The notes under the pieces: model-generated | Databases searched by the model: none | What the model saw: only the letters and a program-made list of their open reading frames with translations | Told to the model about the DNA's origin: nothing | Source: Platerodrilus igneus | Taxonomy: Eukaryota; Arthropoda; Insecta; Coleoptera; Lycidae | DNA length: 64,000 nucleotides | Direction of reading: 5' to 3' | Assembly (NCBI GenBank): GCA_036346225.1 | Contig: JARFIW010001469.1 | Coordinates: forward strand, 13,486,001-13,550,000 | Program-made: the position numbers and the translations under genes | Shown: positions 9,817 to 20,208 of the stretch, in pieces | Layout of the letters: each line of letters starts with the position of its first letter | Numbering within the stretch: position 1 is the first letter of the stretch

Positions 9817-11823
9817 TGCTATGATTAAACAGGAACTGGAATTATCGTGCCCCGACGTTGGGCCGTCAAATATTTTTGCTATGAACTCCCTCCAGGAACT
9901 AACAGGATTTTATCGTGTATCGACCTTGTGTCGACCAATAACAAAACTTGATATGATAACGCCTTCTTTGATATCAATGACGTATTCTACTTGATACCTC
10001 CTCTCTTTTTAAATTATCAAATTACACTCCCACAAATTTTTATCTTTTGACCTCGACTAGCGTTTATTTAGAATTATAAAATGAAGTTAATTCAATTCCA
10101 TATAATGAAAACAAATATTATGTACAGGTTTTGTAAATTATTTAAAATACACTTTTCAATTAATTAATGTTGTAAAGCTCATTTATCTCAAAAATCATAT
10201 GCTATTTAATCAATCTAAAGTCACCAAAAAACCTATTGTTTTTATAAAAAAGAGCTTGGAACGTTCAAAACCCCTTTATCATTTAACGCACTTTCTACGT
10301 ATGCAAGTTCGTTGTTTTGTTGACCTCGTCACGTTAATTTATATTAAATAAGCAAATTCAATGTTCAATATTTAAATTCACATAGAAAAATAATGTCTTA
10401 AAACTAAAAATCTAACCGGGTCTGTTTTCTTTATTTATTTCCTTCTCGCAATCGACGCATCCATTATTAACTAATATTTTCCATGCATTATACCATCCAT
10501 TTAGATCAAAATTATTCTCCACTAATTCAGAATTATTATATGCCCATTCGAAATATCGTCTACCCACACGCTTGAACCATTTTATTTAAATTATTGTCAT
10601 CACCCTCTGGACTACCATTATTAAACTTAGATTTAGGCACCCCAAATTATTGTCGTCTCATTTAGACTTATTACTTCTTCTTACCAGACTCAGAATTTAT
10701 TCTCATTAATCTCCCAGACTTAGAATATCATTTATTCTCCCCGGACTCGGACTTGTAATTTATTCTTACCGGCCTCAGAATACCTTGTATACTCCCCGGA
10801 CTCAGAATTGGATTATCATTCTCCCCAGACTTGAAGTGTCATTTGTTCTCCCCGGACTCGAACTTGTGATTTATTCTCACCGGCCTCAGAATATCATTTG
10901 TTCTCCCCGGACTTGAAGTCTTATTATTATTATGTTTTAGTTTAAATAAATTCCCCAAAATCTACTTACGTATAATCGGCAATCGTAATTTTCATATTCG
11001 TCGCACTTAAACAATCTTTACTTTTAAATTATTCTTACGTGTTGCACTAATGTTCAAAGTGACGCACCTTGGCCTTTGTTGAGTTGAAAACTGAGTTCGT
11101 TATCATGGTCGCTGTTAATATACGCTTGATATCCCACTTCGTCAGTAGGCATGGCCTACAAGCCCGTCGCTAATTTTAACCTATCAAGTCTTTGCATTTA
11201 AAGTAGTTTTTGATGTAACATTCTCCGCCTTCAAATAATTGTTGCTTGCTCGCGGCTGCCTCGTTATCAAACATGCGGTGTTTTGCGAAATATAATCGCT
11301 TTTCCATGTTGTACACAAACAACTGATGCAATTCGACTTTCAATTTTCATATATGCTTGTTATTTACGCAATTTTTAATCACTATTATTAAAAATGGTTA
11401 ATTGTTTGTACGCACTTACACTATGCTTCTTGAAGCTTTATTTATTATCTCCGTATTATCATAACTGACTGCAATTCTTTTGAATGCGTGTTTAATTACA
11501 TTTATTGTGTTTACTTATAAATATGCGTGCTTCCACTGAAATATATCGTTATTTGCATTACCTAAATTAACTAAAACTCCATCTTCAGGGTGTTACTCAT
11601 TTCTATGCTAACTATGCGTCTTATTGTCCTAAGATGTGTTTATTTGCGTCGCTTAAAACTACTTATACTTCATATACAGGGTGTTGACTGACTACTATTA
11701 ACAAACTATCCTAATTACTCAATTCTTTAATAAATAAATGCGGTCTTCTGCTTCCTATTATGATTTCTAATTCCTGCACGAACTTTGCTATAAAATACAC
11801 TTTTAAACAACCCCTTTTCACAG

Positions 11824-11825
<2 letters not shown>
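9817..11825 (-). repeat. 5' LTR, family A (about 2.0 kb)
   Basis: Reading minus, it starts TGCTGTGAAAAGGGG at 11825 and ends ...CATAGCA at 9817, so it keeps the TG...CA rule. The U5 end carries two or three tandem modules (9817, 9877 and about 9949), each holding an LTR-terminus copy plus a primer-site-like motif. It borders (TA)n at 11826. An internal block (~10020-10080) is shared with the solo LTR at 22438-24364. Confidence 0.8.

Positions 11826-11859
<34 letters not shown>
11826..11859. repeat. (TA)n tract at LTR edge
   Basis: A TA run directly follows the LTR terminus CAGCA and precedes the tRNA-like repeat. Confidence 0.95.
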
Positions 11860-11862
<3 letters not shown>

Positions 11863-12112
11863 TGACAAAAATGCCAAACATAATTGAAAGTTAGGTTTAT
11901 GTATAGTTGTTGTACACGATTTAAATTTGTAAATTTCCCAATTGTGTCATCGGTCTCGGTGGCGTAATTGGTAAACGCATGGTTCCGGCAAAACCAGGAT
12001 ACAGGTTTAAGTCCTGTCCAAGACGTTATATTTTCCATCTTTAAATTACTAGCTCGGTTTGAAATGATTATTTGGGCTTTGCATAAAAGCATAAGTTATT
12101 ATTTAATGTTAT
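11860..12112 (+). repeat. tRNA-like dispersed repeat, copy 1 (SINE-like)
   Basis: About 250 bp, from gattgacaaaaatgccaaac, match 16848-17095 over the full length, including about 90 bp upstream of the tRNA-like part. Both copies are preceded by (TA)n. A tRNA-derived SINE would normally start at the tRNA head, so the shared 5' flank points to a composite repeat or a duplicated segment. There is no poly-A tail. Confidence 0.65.
11953..12024 (+). tRNA. tRNA-like sequence, probably not functional
   Basis: 72 nt fold as a cloverleaf: acceptor arm gtctcgg/ccaagac with one mismatch, D arm gcg/cgc, anticodon stem tggtt/aacca with loop ccggcaa, and T arm acagg/cctgt with loop tttaagt. Box B-like ggtttaagtcc is present. 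The loop would place GGC as anticodon, with C at position 33 where tRNAs have U. The C33 and the D stem of only three pairs argue for a tRNA-derived repeat rather than a working gene. Confidence 0.45.
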
Positions 12113-12114
<2 letters not shown>

Positions 12115-12143
<29 letters not shown>

Positions 12144-12175
12144 GATAACGATAATATATATATATATATATATAT
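12115..12175. repeat. (TA)n pair of tracts
   Basis: Two TA runs separated by gataacgata, directly before the LTR start at 12176. Confidence 0.9.
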
Positions 12176-14605
12176 TGTAGTGGTTTTAAAGGGTTAAATT
12201 TAAGTATCAACAAGGCAATTTCAAACACCCTGTATAGAGGAAACAACCAGAATTTACGTGCGAAATTTATTTCATTTAGTGAATTTAAAGTAACAAGTAT
12301 TAACAAAATTTTACAAGTAGTGATTAAAATTTAGTTAGGTTCGTAAAGAAAATAAATTGTAGAAGCCAATGCAAATTATTAATTAATTTAATTGAGTTTA
12401 GTTGAAATACGCATAAGAGCATGAAAAATCGATAATACCAAGGTGAAACGCTTTAGTAACGAACGAACAGCCGTTGAATATAAAATACCTTGAAACGTAA
12501 AACTCCTAGAAATGTGGTTTTAAAACGTTTGTTAATTGAACACCTGGATGTTTTGGAAATGTCAGGTTCTCCTTATTTCTGTATATCGGGTAAACGGTCG
12601 GACGGTTCGCATGAATGCTAAGTAAAAGTTTCCTTAAAGTGCAGAAGGGATGGACGATCAATGAAATGCTTCGGATAGAGACAGGTATAATAACAGTTTA
12701 CTTCAAAACGCACGTATTCAGTCTACATGGGTTAGTTTGAAACGAGGACAGTAATATCGAATTCTACCACTCAAACAAGGTTAGAAGGAAACATAGAATA
12801 TGCATAAGAAAGGAATAGCGTTAATACAGGCGGGATTTCAAGACGTCACTGAATATCTCATTGGTCTATATAGTGAGTAGTACAACAGACAAACACGGGA
12901 AAATTTGAATGCGGGCTTTTCGAGAAATATAATAACGACGAGTTAAATTTCGAAGATTTCGAAAACGGTTGAACCAAAACTTTGTATTATTTTAAATGAA
13001 GGATTTCGCGTGAAAAGCGGTCGAGAGGTGGCATAGTATATTGTATAAATACTTTAAGAAAATTAATAGAGGTCTCTTAGTATTTTCATCGCTTCAGACT
13101 ACGTACAGAAATTTACCACGAGCTTGTAAGTATATAACAATTTTTTATTAAATAATACAGTGTTGGCCTCATAATTTGAACGCGTATAGTGACAAGTCTA
13201 AATTTTATTGAAGTGCAACATATAATTTTAACAAGCTCGTGAAGTGACGTAATGTAACGTAAATTAAATTATGCAATTATAAAAGAAGTGTTATATATTT
13301 GGATTTGGATTTGGATGTATCGTGTATGAACAGCATAGCAGCACAACTTAGAGGGTGTTCATCTACAAACAGCTGGAGGCGGCGAGCAAAGCAGAACCAC
13401 GAAACGAAGAGCGAAAACTTAACGGCATCATCATCGGAGTAGGGATCTTCAAGAAATTCCAGGTAACGCTTTAGAATTTGTTGTTTTGATAAACTATGAA
13501 GGTTATTGTGATGTGTGAAAGTGAACTATGATGGTATTTTGCATTATTTTGCGCGTTGTAAATAATACGCATAACTAACTTTTATTATGGTATTTAAATA
13601 TAAATCTAAAGCTGTATATAAAGCTTATTAACGTTCCTCAGGAATTTAAATATTTTTTTGTTAAGAGTACATGGGTTTTTGTTTTGTTTGCAGTAAGCGT
13701 ATGCTAAGTAAAAAGCATACATTGATCATAAGAAAAAACTGGGTTATCATGAGCTCACCATACTCCAGAGTTTCTTAATTAAAATTATGTGACGGATGGT
13801 GGGTGGTGTATTCCGTCGATAAGGTTCTTTTAATGAGGTTAGAAGTAAAACATAGATATTTATGCAATACAAATGAGTAAACATTTAATAATAAAACCAA
13901 AATAAGCACACAATTTAATGTAACAGGCTTAAGGTAATCACTGTTGGTTAACAATATATTATATCGGTTTCGATACAGGTTCGCGAGCTCTACGATGTAA
14001 ACACAACGGCGCGCTATGGACAACTGATAGTGCCAGGAGGGCGTGATAACGAGACTATGCACACCACACTGAATGACGGCGTTACAATTAATTATAAATA
14101 AAGAAAGAAAGATAAAGTATTATTCGGGTCTCATTTACTCAGGTTACATTCAATGTGTTTGATATTTCTAGTTAAAATTCTGGACTTTACAAAAATAGAA
14201 TTTATTGAGGTGTAACTTCACCACCGAAATGTAAATAATCTTAAAATTTTATTTGTAAATAGTGGTAAATAAATAGTGTATGATTGTTGTATTATTTTGT
14301 GGTTTTATTGAGAGTGTGCGTGAACGATAAAGAGTATGATAGTGAATCTAGGTATTCAAGAGGAGGCCCAACTGAGCTAGCCAGGGAAGCGGTTGAAGAA
14401 TTAAGGTGATGAAGAGCGGAATCGGGGTAAGAAATATTATTTTTTTTTAAATTTTATGACGATTTTTAAAAAATAAATAAAATCTTCGAATGTGTTTTGA
14501 GAAAGTACTGAGCTTATAAAGCAAACACGGCAAATTATATGACGGCCCAACGTTGGGGCTTGAATGATTTTTAGGGAGTTGCAGAGATTGATACCGGTAA
14601 CACGG

Positions 14606-14607
<2 letters not shown>
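12176..14607 (+). mobile_element. Solo LTR, family B (2.43 kb)
   Basis: It starts TGTAGTGG at 12176, ends CACGGCA at 14607 and lies between two (TA)n tracts. It matches the reverse complement of 20209-22347, which is the 5' LTR of a gag-bearing element; for example the block around caaacaccctgtata near 12224 matches the complement near 22292. The last 75 bp (14533-14607) form an extra module: a first LTR terminus ends at 14532, then a primer-site-like tgacggcccaacgttgggg, then a second terminus. No coding frame was found. Confidence 0.8.

Positions 14608-14645
<38 letters not shown>
14608..14645. repeat. (TA)n tract between two LTRs
   Basis: A pure TA run between the end of the family B LTR and the edge of the family C LTR. 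Confidence 0.95.
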
Positions 14646-14647
<2 letters not shown>

Positions 14648-16786
14648 CTGTGAATCCTCTAAAATCCGGGTACTTCGCTTTTCGAATCGAGCCCCTACGA
14701 ATTGGATGTCCAGAATGCTGTGAATCCTACGAAAAGCTATTCATTACTTTAACTGTGTTGGTCCATTGACTTTCTTCTGTTAATCGCCTCGGCTGCTCCC
14801 CTAGATAACTTTCATCCTCATTCATAAAAAAAAAACAAACACATTCCTACCACAAACACGAACGTTAACTCTATTTACATCAATATTCACAATACATTAA
14901 AATTTCAAAATTAAATTTTGGCATAAATTTCAGTATCAGAAATTTTCAAGATTACATTTATTATCATTTAAATGTGCATCCTGAATTAAAGTCCTTGTTG
15001 GATGCCTACTAATTAATATAACAATATATGCAGACCGGAGTTTGAGTACAAAGGGAGCATCTACCACCTCTTTACGTTAATTAACCAGGTTCGTCTAATT
15101 GAGCTCAAAGACATACCCAAATTTTCATCATAATCCAGAACATCAATACTAAATACCCTTTCTACCTAAACAAGCAAATTTCACCTTAACATTAAAATTT
15201 TATGGTTAGTACAATTTCACTAATGTCCATTTAAAGTAAATCAATTATAAAGTAATTCAACACACACAAAAATATCAAAGTTCAAACAAAATAGTATAAA
15301 TTACCTGAAGGTTACTGCACTCGTAGCTTCAATGTACATCGTCCCTTTTGTTAATCACACCATTCCAACTGGGTTATATTTACAGCTTCTGATTCTCAAC
15401 GCTTTTCAAATTTTCTCCATCACCATTTATTTAAAGTTGTTTCTGGGCTTTTCCAGAACTCATCTGTGTATATCTGACCCTTGTTTTGTGGATCCAGACA
15501 CATTTATGAACCATTTAATCATTAACACCCCCGAAAAATAGCAAAGAAATTCATACTTCTTTCACCAATATACGCCAAAACTGCCTACTTTTGGTGTATT
15601 TATTTGTCGTTGTAAATTTTACTAATTGGTACAGTGATACTAAATTTTATTACCTTGTATCTAAGTGCACTCAAGTACATTCATGTTAGCACGTAAATAA
15701 CAAACTGTTTTAAATCACCAAAATATACGAGCAAACTTTAAATTATTCTATCAAACTAAAATGCACTGTTTAACGTATTGAATCAAGTCGCGGATGTAAG
15801 AGAGCTTGTTTATATTCATCTCGGTATATATAGCGGTTAGCCTGTCTGTCGGTCTGTTCCCCAAAATGGACAATTCTAAAGAATTTCGCATGCTATGTTC
15901 CCATTCCGTAGCTCGCGCGTCGGTTTTTACGAATTTTGCACTCGCACCAGTTAAATCTCAGAAATTTCAACACGGCAGCAACGTCTGGAAATAACTAATT
16001 GACTTTTATACAGAAATCGTTGTTTCTACCTCTGATATTTGCATCCTATTTTCAACCAATTGTGACCCTCGTGACGTTGCTTAAATCACGCCTTTTACTA
16101 TATGTGTCTCGGTCTTGTGCATATTATCTGTCTCTATCTAACCTGTTCTTATTGATGCAAATTGATATTCTTTATTATCGATTATTTTAGTCCATGTGGA
16201 GTGTGAAATAACCCACCTTTAGCATTTCTCGTAACTATTATGCGATGGTTTCTCCAAGATTCTTTGAACCATTAATTATCTGCAAAATTTACGCCGAATG
16301 AGCTTTTTAAACTACGCAGGTGTTCAAACATACTATTAATTCTCAGAGCCTTATTCCGTGGTATTTTAATCTTGGATTTTCACAGGCTTTTATGCTTATT
16401 ATTAATAATGGTTTAATTAACTCCAATTAAAATTGACTTCTATCCTTTCATTTTTAGCGAATACAAATTAAATATTAATTATTATGTGTACACTTTGTTT
16501 AATACCGGTTACTTAAAATAGGGTTAATTAATAAAAATTTTGCACGTAATTTCCATTTGTTTCTTTCCTCGGAATAAATACATTACACGTAGAGTTTTTT
16601 AATACTGTTTCTTTTGATATAAAGCGTCTTGTACATGATTTAAATCTCTTATTTTTACTGAAACGAATGAATTTTTATTCTCCACGGTGTTTTAATAAAG
16701 CGTATTATCTAATAAAATTCCTTATACACGGTGATTAAAATTATTTTATGTAATTCATTAATTTTCTACCCTGGTCTAAATATGAG

Positions 16787-16790
<4 letters not shown>
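14646..16790 (-). mobile_element. Solo LTR, family C, copy 1 (2.15 kb)
   Basis: It matches 30199-32261 and 42007-44256 along its length. Reading minus, it begins near TTACTCATATTTAGACC at 16790 and ends GGATTCACAGCA at 14646, with (TA)n on both sides. Two LTR-terminus/primer-site modules occupy 14646-14730. Motifs such as cacggtgattaaaatta recur near 16730. No coding frame. Confidence 0.8.
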
Positions 16791-16846
<56 letters not shown>

Positions 16847-16847
16847 G
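16791..16847. repeat. (TA)n tract
   Basis: A long TA run with one interruption, between the family C LTR and the second tRNA-like repeat. Confidence 0.95.
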
Positions 16848-17095
16848 ATTGACAAAAATGCCAAACGTAATTGAAAGTCAGGTTTATGTATAGTTGTTGT
16901 ACACGATTTAAATTTGTAAATTTCCCAATTGTGTCATCGGTCTCGGTGGCGTAACTGGTAAACGCATGGTTTCGGCAAAACCAAGATACAGGTTTAAGTC
17001 CTGTCCAAGACCTTATATTTTCAATCTTTCAATTACTAGCTCGACTTGAAATGATCTTTTAGGCTTTGCTTAAAAGTCTAAGTTGTTATTTTATC
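16848..17095 (+). repeat. tRNA-like dispersed repeat, copy 2
   Basis: It matches copy 1 (11860-12112) with scattered substitutions. The cloverleaf part is at 16940-17011 with the same stems, loop tcggcaa (anticodon position GGC, C at 33) and the same T arm. Downstream similarity fades near 17095, so the unit boundary is there. Confidence 0.65.
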
Positions 17096-17167
17096 TTATT
17101 CACTGTAATACTGTAGTATTTATCAACTTACCTTGTCTAATTAACTATTTAAAATATCTATATATAT

Positions 17168-17925
17168 TGCTATGATAAGGGAGTTATTTAGGGCTATATT
17201 GAGTCATAATAGTTATCTTATACATGTAAATAGTACTGAGAGTTAGAAAAACCGCATTTATTTAGCATTAAAAAGACGTAACTTGTATATTATGCAAAGA
17301 GCAAACATTTAACACTCTGTATAAGGATCGCAATTGACTTTAATTAATGCCGAGGTACATATCATTCAATAATAAACACACATGTAGCAAAAGAAATAAC
17401 TCTATATGCAATCAAACTTGTCCTAAACCGTAAATATTCATGAATTATAAATCAATACACGTGAAATGCAGTGAAAAACCTCGAAAATTATTATATAATT
17501 TACACTAAACAAGCGATAATGAAAGCAGATTACATAGTGTCAGATAAGAAACGCATGTTTAAAATAAATACGCTTCGGAAACGTAAAAATGTAAACAGAA
17601 GTATGTTAATTTACGTCACTTTGCCTACGTGATTTTTTACATGGAGTTAATACGAATCCCAAAGTATTATCTTAACAAACAAAAGCCATAAGTAAAATTA
17701 TGTGCCAAGGCGAATCAGAAATTCCTGTAGCAACATCAAAACAGACGGTATAAAATAAATACAAACTAGAAATATACGGTTACCTACGTGATCAAGGATC
17801 CGTTTCGACAAAGCAATATCAGAGATAAACCTGTAAAAGCTCAAAAATATCCAAAACAACCGACGGTTGATCGTAAACTTTAAACAGGAGCTCAGATAAA
17901 GCTATGAATTTAGATTGGGCGTAGG
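17168..17925 (+). mobile_element. Possible LTR fragment, plus strand
   Basis: After a short TA run it begins tgctatgataagggagttat, resembling LTR starts at 38161 and 11825 (minus). It contains an aacactctgtataagg motif near 17309, like the U3 motifs of the other LTRs. No matching end or primer site is visible; it stops where the minus-strand protease relic begins. Assignment is by resemblance only. Confidence 0.4.
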
Positions 17926-18576
17926 TTATATAACGCGGAAGTTTGATAACTGGACAGTCTTAGTTTGAACCACATACAAGCCACCTAATGCTGTGTTTAC
18001 TTCTACCTTTATTACTTTTGACTCTTTATTCCCTATTAATGCTGCGCTTGACTCTACCTCTATTTGTTCAGCCCCTTCTTTCACTACCAATTGTACCTCA
18101 TCTAACTTTTCCTCATTATATTCACATGAGTCGATCTCTTTCACTTCTTCATCATCTGCTTCTATACTATTAATACATAACCCCATGTCATCTTCTGTGA
18201 CATCATAGCTTGTCTTCCAGGGCAATATCCTATCACCAATCCTAACTATTTTCCTCTCCATATCAATTATAACACCTAACTTCATCATACAATCGACCCC
18301 TAATATCCCTTTAAACTTTAACCCAGGTACAATTATAATTCTTGTTCACAGCTAACTGAACCTAACTTCTACTTTTAAAATGACCACGCTATTCACAACA
18401 GCAAATCGCTTTTTATTCGGCGCAACCAGGTGACTTCTTTTTATTGTCATTATCCTGTCACACACTTTATCTTTAATTTCATTGACGAATTCCTCCGATA
18501 CTAAACTCGCCTCAGCTCCTGAAACTAATAATGCTCCTAAATTTTCTTCAAAAATTTTAATATCAATTATGGGCAA
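17926..18576 (-). pseudogene. pol: Gypsy protease region with lost active site
   Basis: The piece 18576-18352 parallels the protease of the 6977-8089 pol (SLVSEEFV, RSHLVAPNKKRFAVVNSVVIL). The active site reads LLVSGAEAS where the relative has LIDTGAEAS, so the catalytic Asp is Val. The second piece (18288-17926), in another frame, continues the region between protease and RT (MMKLGVIIDMERKIVRIG). RT and everything after it are absent; sequence similarity ends at about 17926. Confidence 0.75.
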
Positions 18577-18861
18577 ACAAATTTTTTTATAATTTCTGGC
18601 TCAATTTCTTCCTCTATTTTTAAAAATTCCTTAGGATGTTCGTACTTGTACACAATGATGTCTAGTGGTTTGTCCTGCTCCAAAAATACTGTCCAGGTCT
18701 GGTCTCCCTACTTGGTCCTGGTCTTGCTATCACTTCTGCATATGTCCTTGGCGTCTCTACTCTGTCCGTGTCGTTACCTTCTCTGCTTGTTGTAGATGTC
18801 CCCCTCATATCCGGTGAACTGTTCTGTCTCGTTGGTCCCGGTCTAGGTGCAGGTCCCCTAC

Positions 18862-20064
18862 CTACACTGTTGCTCCTGAAAAACGTCCGTCGAGGTTCCC
18901 AATTTTGTCTCTGGTATGAAAAATTATTTCCCGTGTTGCGTAGTTGTCCCGTCGTTCAAATCTTACTGCATTGACTTGTCTTTCCCTACTTTCTCTAGGT
19001 CGTCCACTGTTAACGTCATCGTACCTTTGCAGGTACTCCAGAAACATCTCCCTCTCCACAATATTCTGCAACGCTACATGTTGCCTCACCTCAACCTCAA
19101 AGTGTCGTGATAAGTATTTAATTATCTGTCGGTCCGTCAGTGGTGGGTTAAGTTGCTTAGCTATGCTATACTTTCGTGTAGCATATTGCTCCCTACTTCC
19201 TGAAAATTCCCCTTTAAATTTACCTGTGGTCAGATCGTCTCGTACCTGGTCCTGTCTGTGGTCACTCCAGTAATGTTTCAAAAACCTGACCTCAAAGTCA
19301 GTGTAAGTGTCAATTTCTTGTCCAATTAAATTGTACCAAGCTTCAGCATGGTCTTTTAGTAAAGCTTTCACAACATTTAGTTTCGCCTGTTCGTCATATA
19401 AATTATTTATTAAACCTCTAATGTTATTAATGAATATCTGAGGATTTACCCTACTATCCCCATAAAATTTCATTTGTTGCTCCAGCGACATATTACCTGT
19501 TACAAATCTTGGACCATCCACCATCAATGTTGCTACATTTTGTTTAATCCCTGTCACTTCTCTCTCTACCCGACCTAATTGATCCTTATATGAGTGCGTT
19601 ACTTCAGTCATTTTAGCATTAATCTCGTCCTCACAGAAAATCCTTACATCTGTCCTTAATTGTCCTATTTCCTGATTTAAACCTCTAATATCACGCTCAT
19701 TTTTATCTACCCGATTTTCAACTTCCCCCATTTTCATCGTCAAGATATTTTTGAATTCAGAAACTCCTTTATTCGTCTTATCTATTTTTTCACTTAGAGT
19801 TTCCCTAACTCCTTTTAATGTCTCATTCATTTGATCAAATTTTCTATTCGATTCGGCACTCGTTTGTTCAAGTTTCTTGTTTGATTCTTCACTCATTCTC
19901 TCTAGCATTCTCAAAAATAATTCATTTCCAGCTTTTCCCGATTCCGTCCTCGACTGACCCCTACTACCTCCAGCTTCCTCCATTTTCGAATTTTTATCAC
20001 ACAAGGTACTATCGTCACTTCCAATTTCCATTCCTTGGCTCCTTAACCACTCCTTTCTCTGCAT
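18862..20064 (-). CDS. gag: Gypsy Gag, 400-residue open frame
   Basis: The best preserved Gag in the window. It starts MQRKEWLRSQGMEIG, has a charged heptad-rich stretch (residues ~70-190) likely to form a coiled coil, then the capsid-like block QQMKFYGDSRVNPQIFINN and AEAWYNLIGQEIDTYTDFE, then EQYATRKYSIAKQLNPP and the basic tail. No zinc knuckle was seen. It probably assembles the virus-like particle. It belongs to the family B element whose 5' LTR is 20209-22347. The frame is open, but the downstream pol is broken, so this copy is not autonomous. Confidence 0.85.
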   Translation of the reverse strand: MQRKEWLRSQGMEIGSDDSTLCDKNSKMEEAGGSRGQSRTESGKAGNELFLRMLERMSEESNKKLEQTSAESNRKFDQMNETLKGVRETLSEKIDKTNKGVSEFKNILTMKMGEVENRVDKNERDIRGLNQEIGQLRTDVRIFCEDEINAKMTEVTHSYKDQLGRVEREVTGIKQNVATLMVDGPRFVTGNMSLEQQMKFYGDSRVNPQIFINNIRGLINNLYDEQAKLNVVKALLKDHAEAWYNLIGQEIDTYTDFEVRFLKHYWSDHRQDQVRDDLTTGKFKGEFSGSREQYATRKYSIAKQLNPPLTDRQIIKYLSRHFEVEVRQHVALQNIVEREMFLEYLQRYDDVNSGRPRESRERQVNAVRFERRDNYATREIIFHTRDKIGNLDGRFSGATV

Positions 20065-20208
20065 ACGTTCAAATCACTTCCACACACACTCAAAATTATT
20101 TTTAAATTTATACAAAACAGACTCTCTCTCTCAGATCGCCAGTTTCTTGGAATAAAATTGCTTAAATTCTATTTGGAGCTCTTGTCCCACGTTCGGGTCC
20201 CAATAAAT
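20065..20208 (-). promoter_or_regulatory. Primer-binding site and leader, family B element
   Basis: On the minus strand, just inside the last LTR terminus (ccacggca at about 20209), lies ttgggacccgaacgtggga, the likely primer-binding site (about 20185-20203). A second module, with ccacggca then tgacgcccaatctgtggggc, lies 104 bp further out at 20290-20313, within what counts as the LTR. The leader to gag has a short TC-rich run near 20126. Confidence 0.65.

Larger units (their letters stand above)
4907..11825 (-). mobile_element. Ty3/gypsy element, family A, internally deleted
   Basis: Two direct repeats, 4907-6502 and 9817-11825, flank gag and protease-RT on the minus strand, giving the order 5' LTR, leader, gag, pol, PPT, 3' LTR. 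Everything after the RT palm (RNase H, integrase) is gone: pol stops at 6977 and a polypurine tract lies at about 6503-6515. The two LTRs differ at many sites, so the insertion is old. The 3' LTR lacks about 410 bp of the U5 side. The right edge is embedded in (TA)n. Confidence 0.85.

Noticed and set aside
9764..9994. 76-codon plus frame
   Set aside because: Runs antisense over the LTR-end/primer-site modules.
11953..12024. Functional tRNA-Ala (GGC)
   Set aside because: Cloverleaf folds, but C at position 33, a mismatch in the acceptor arm, a three-pair D stem and a second copy inside a repeat argue against a working tRNA.
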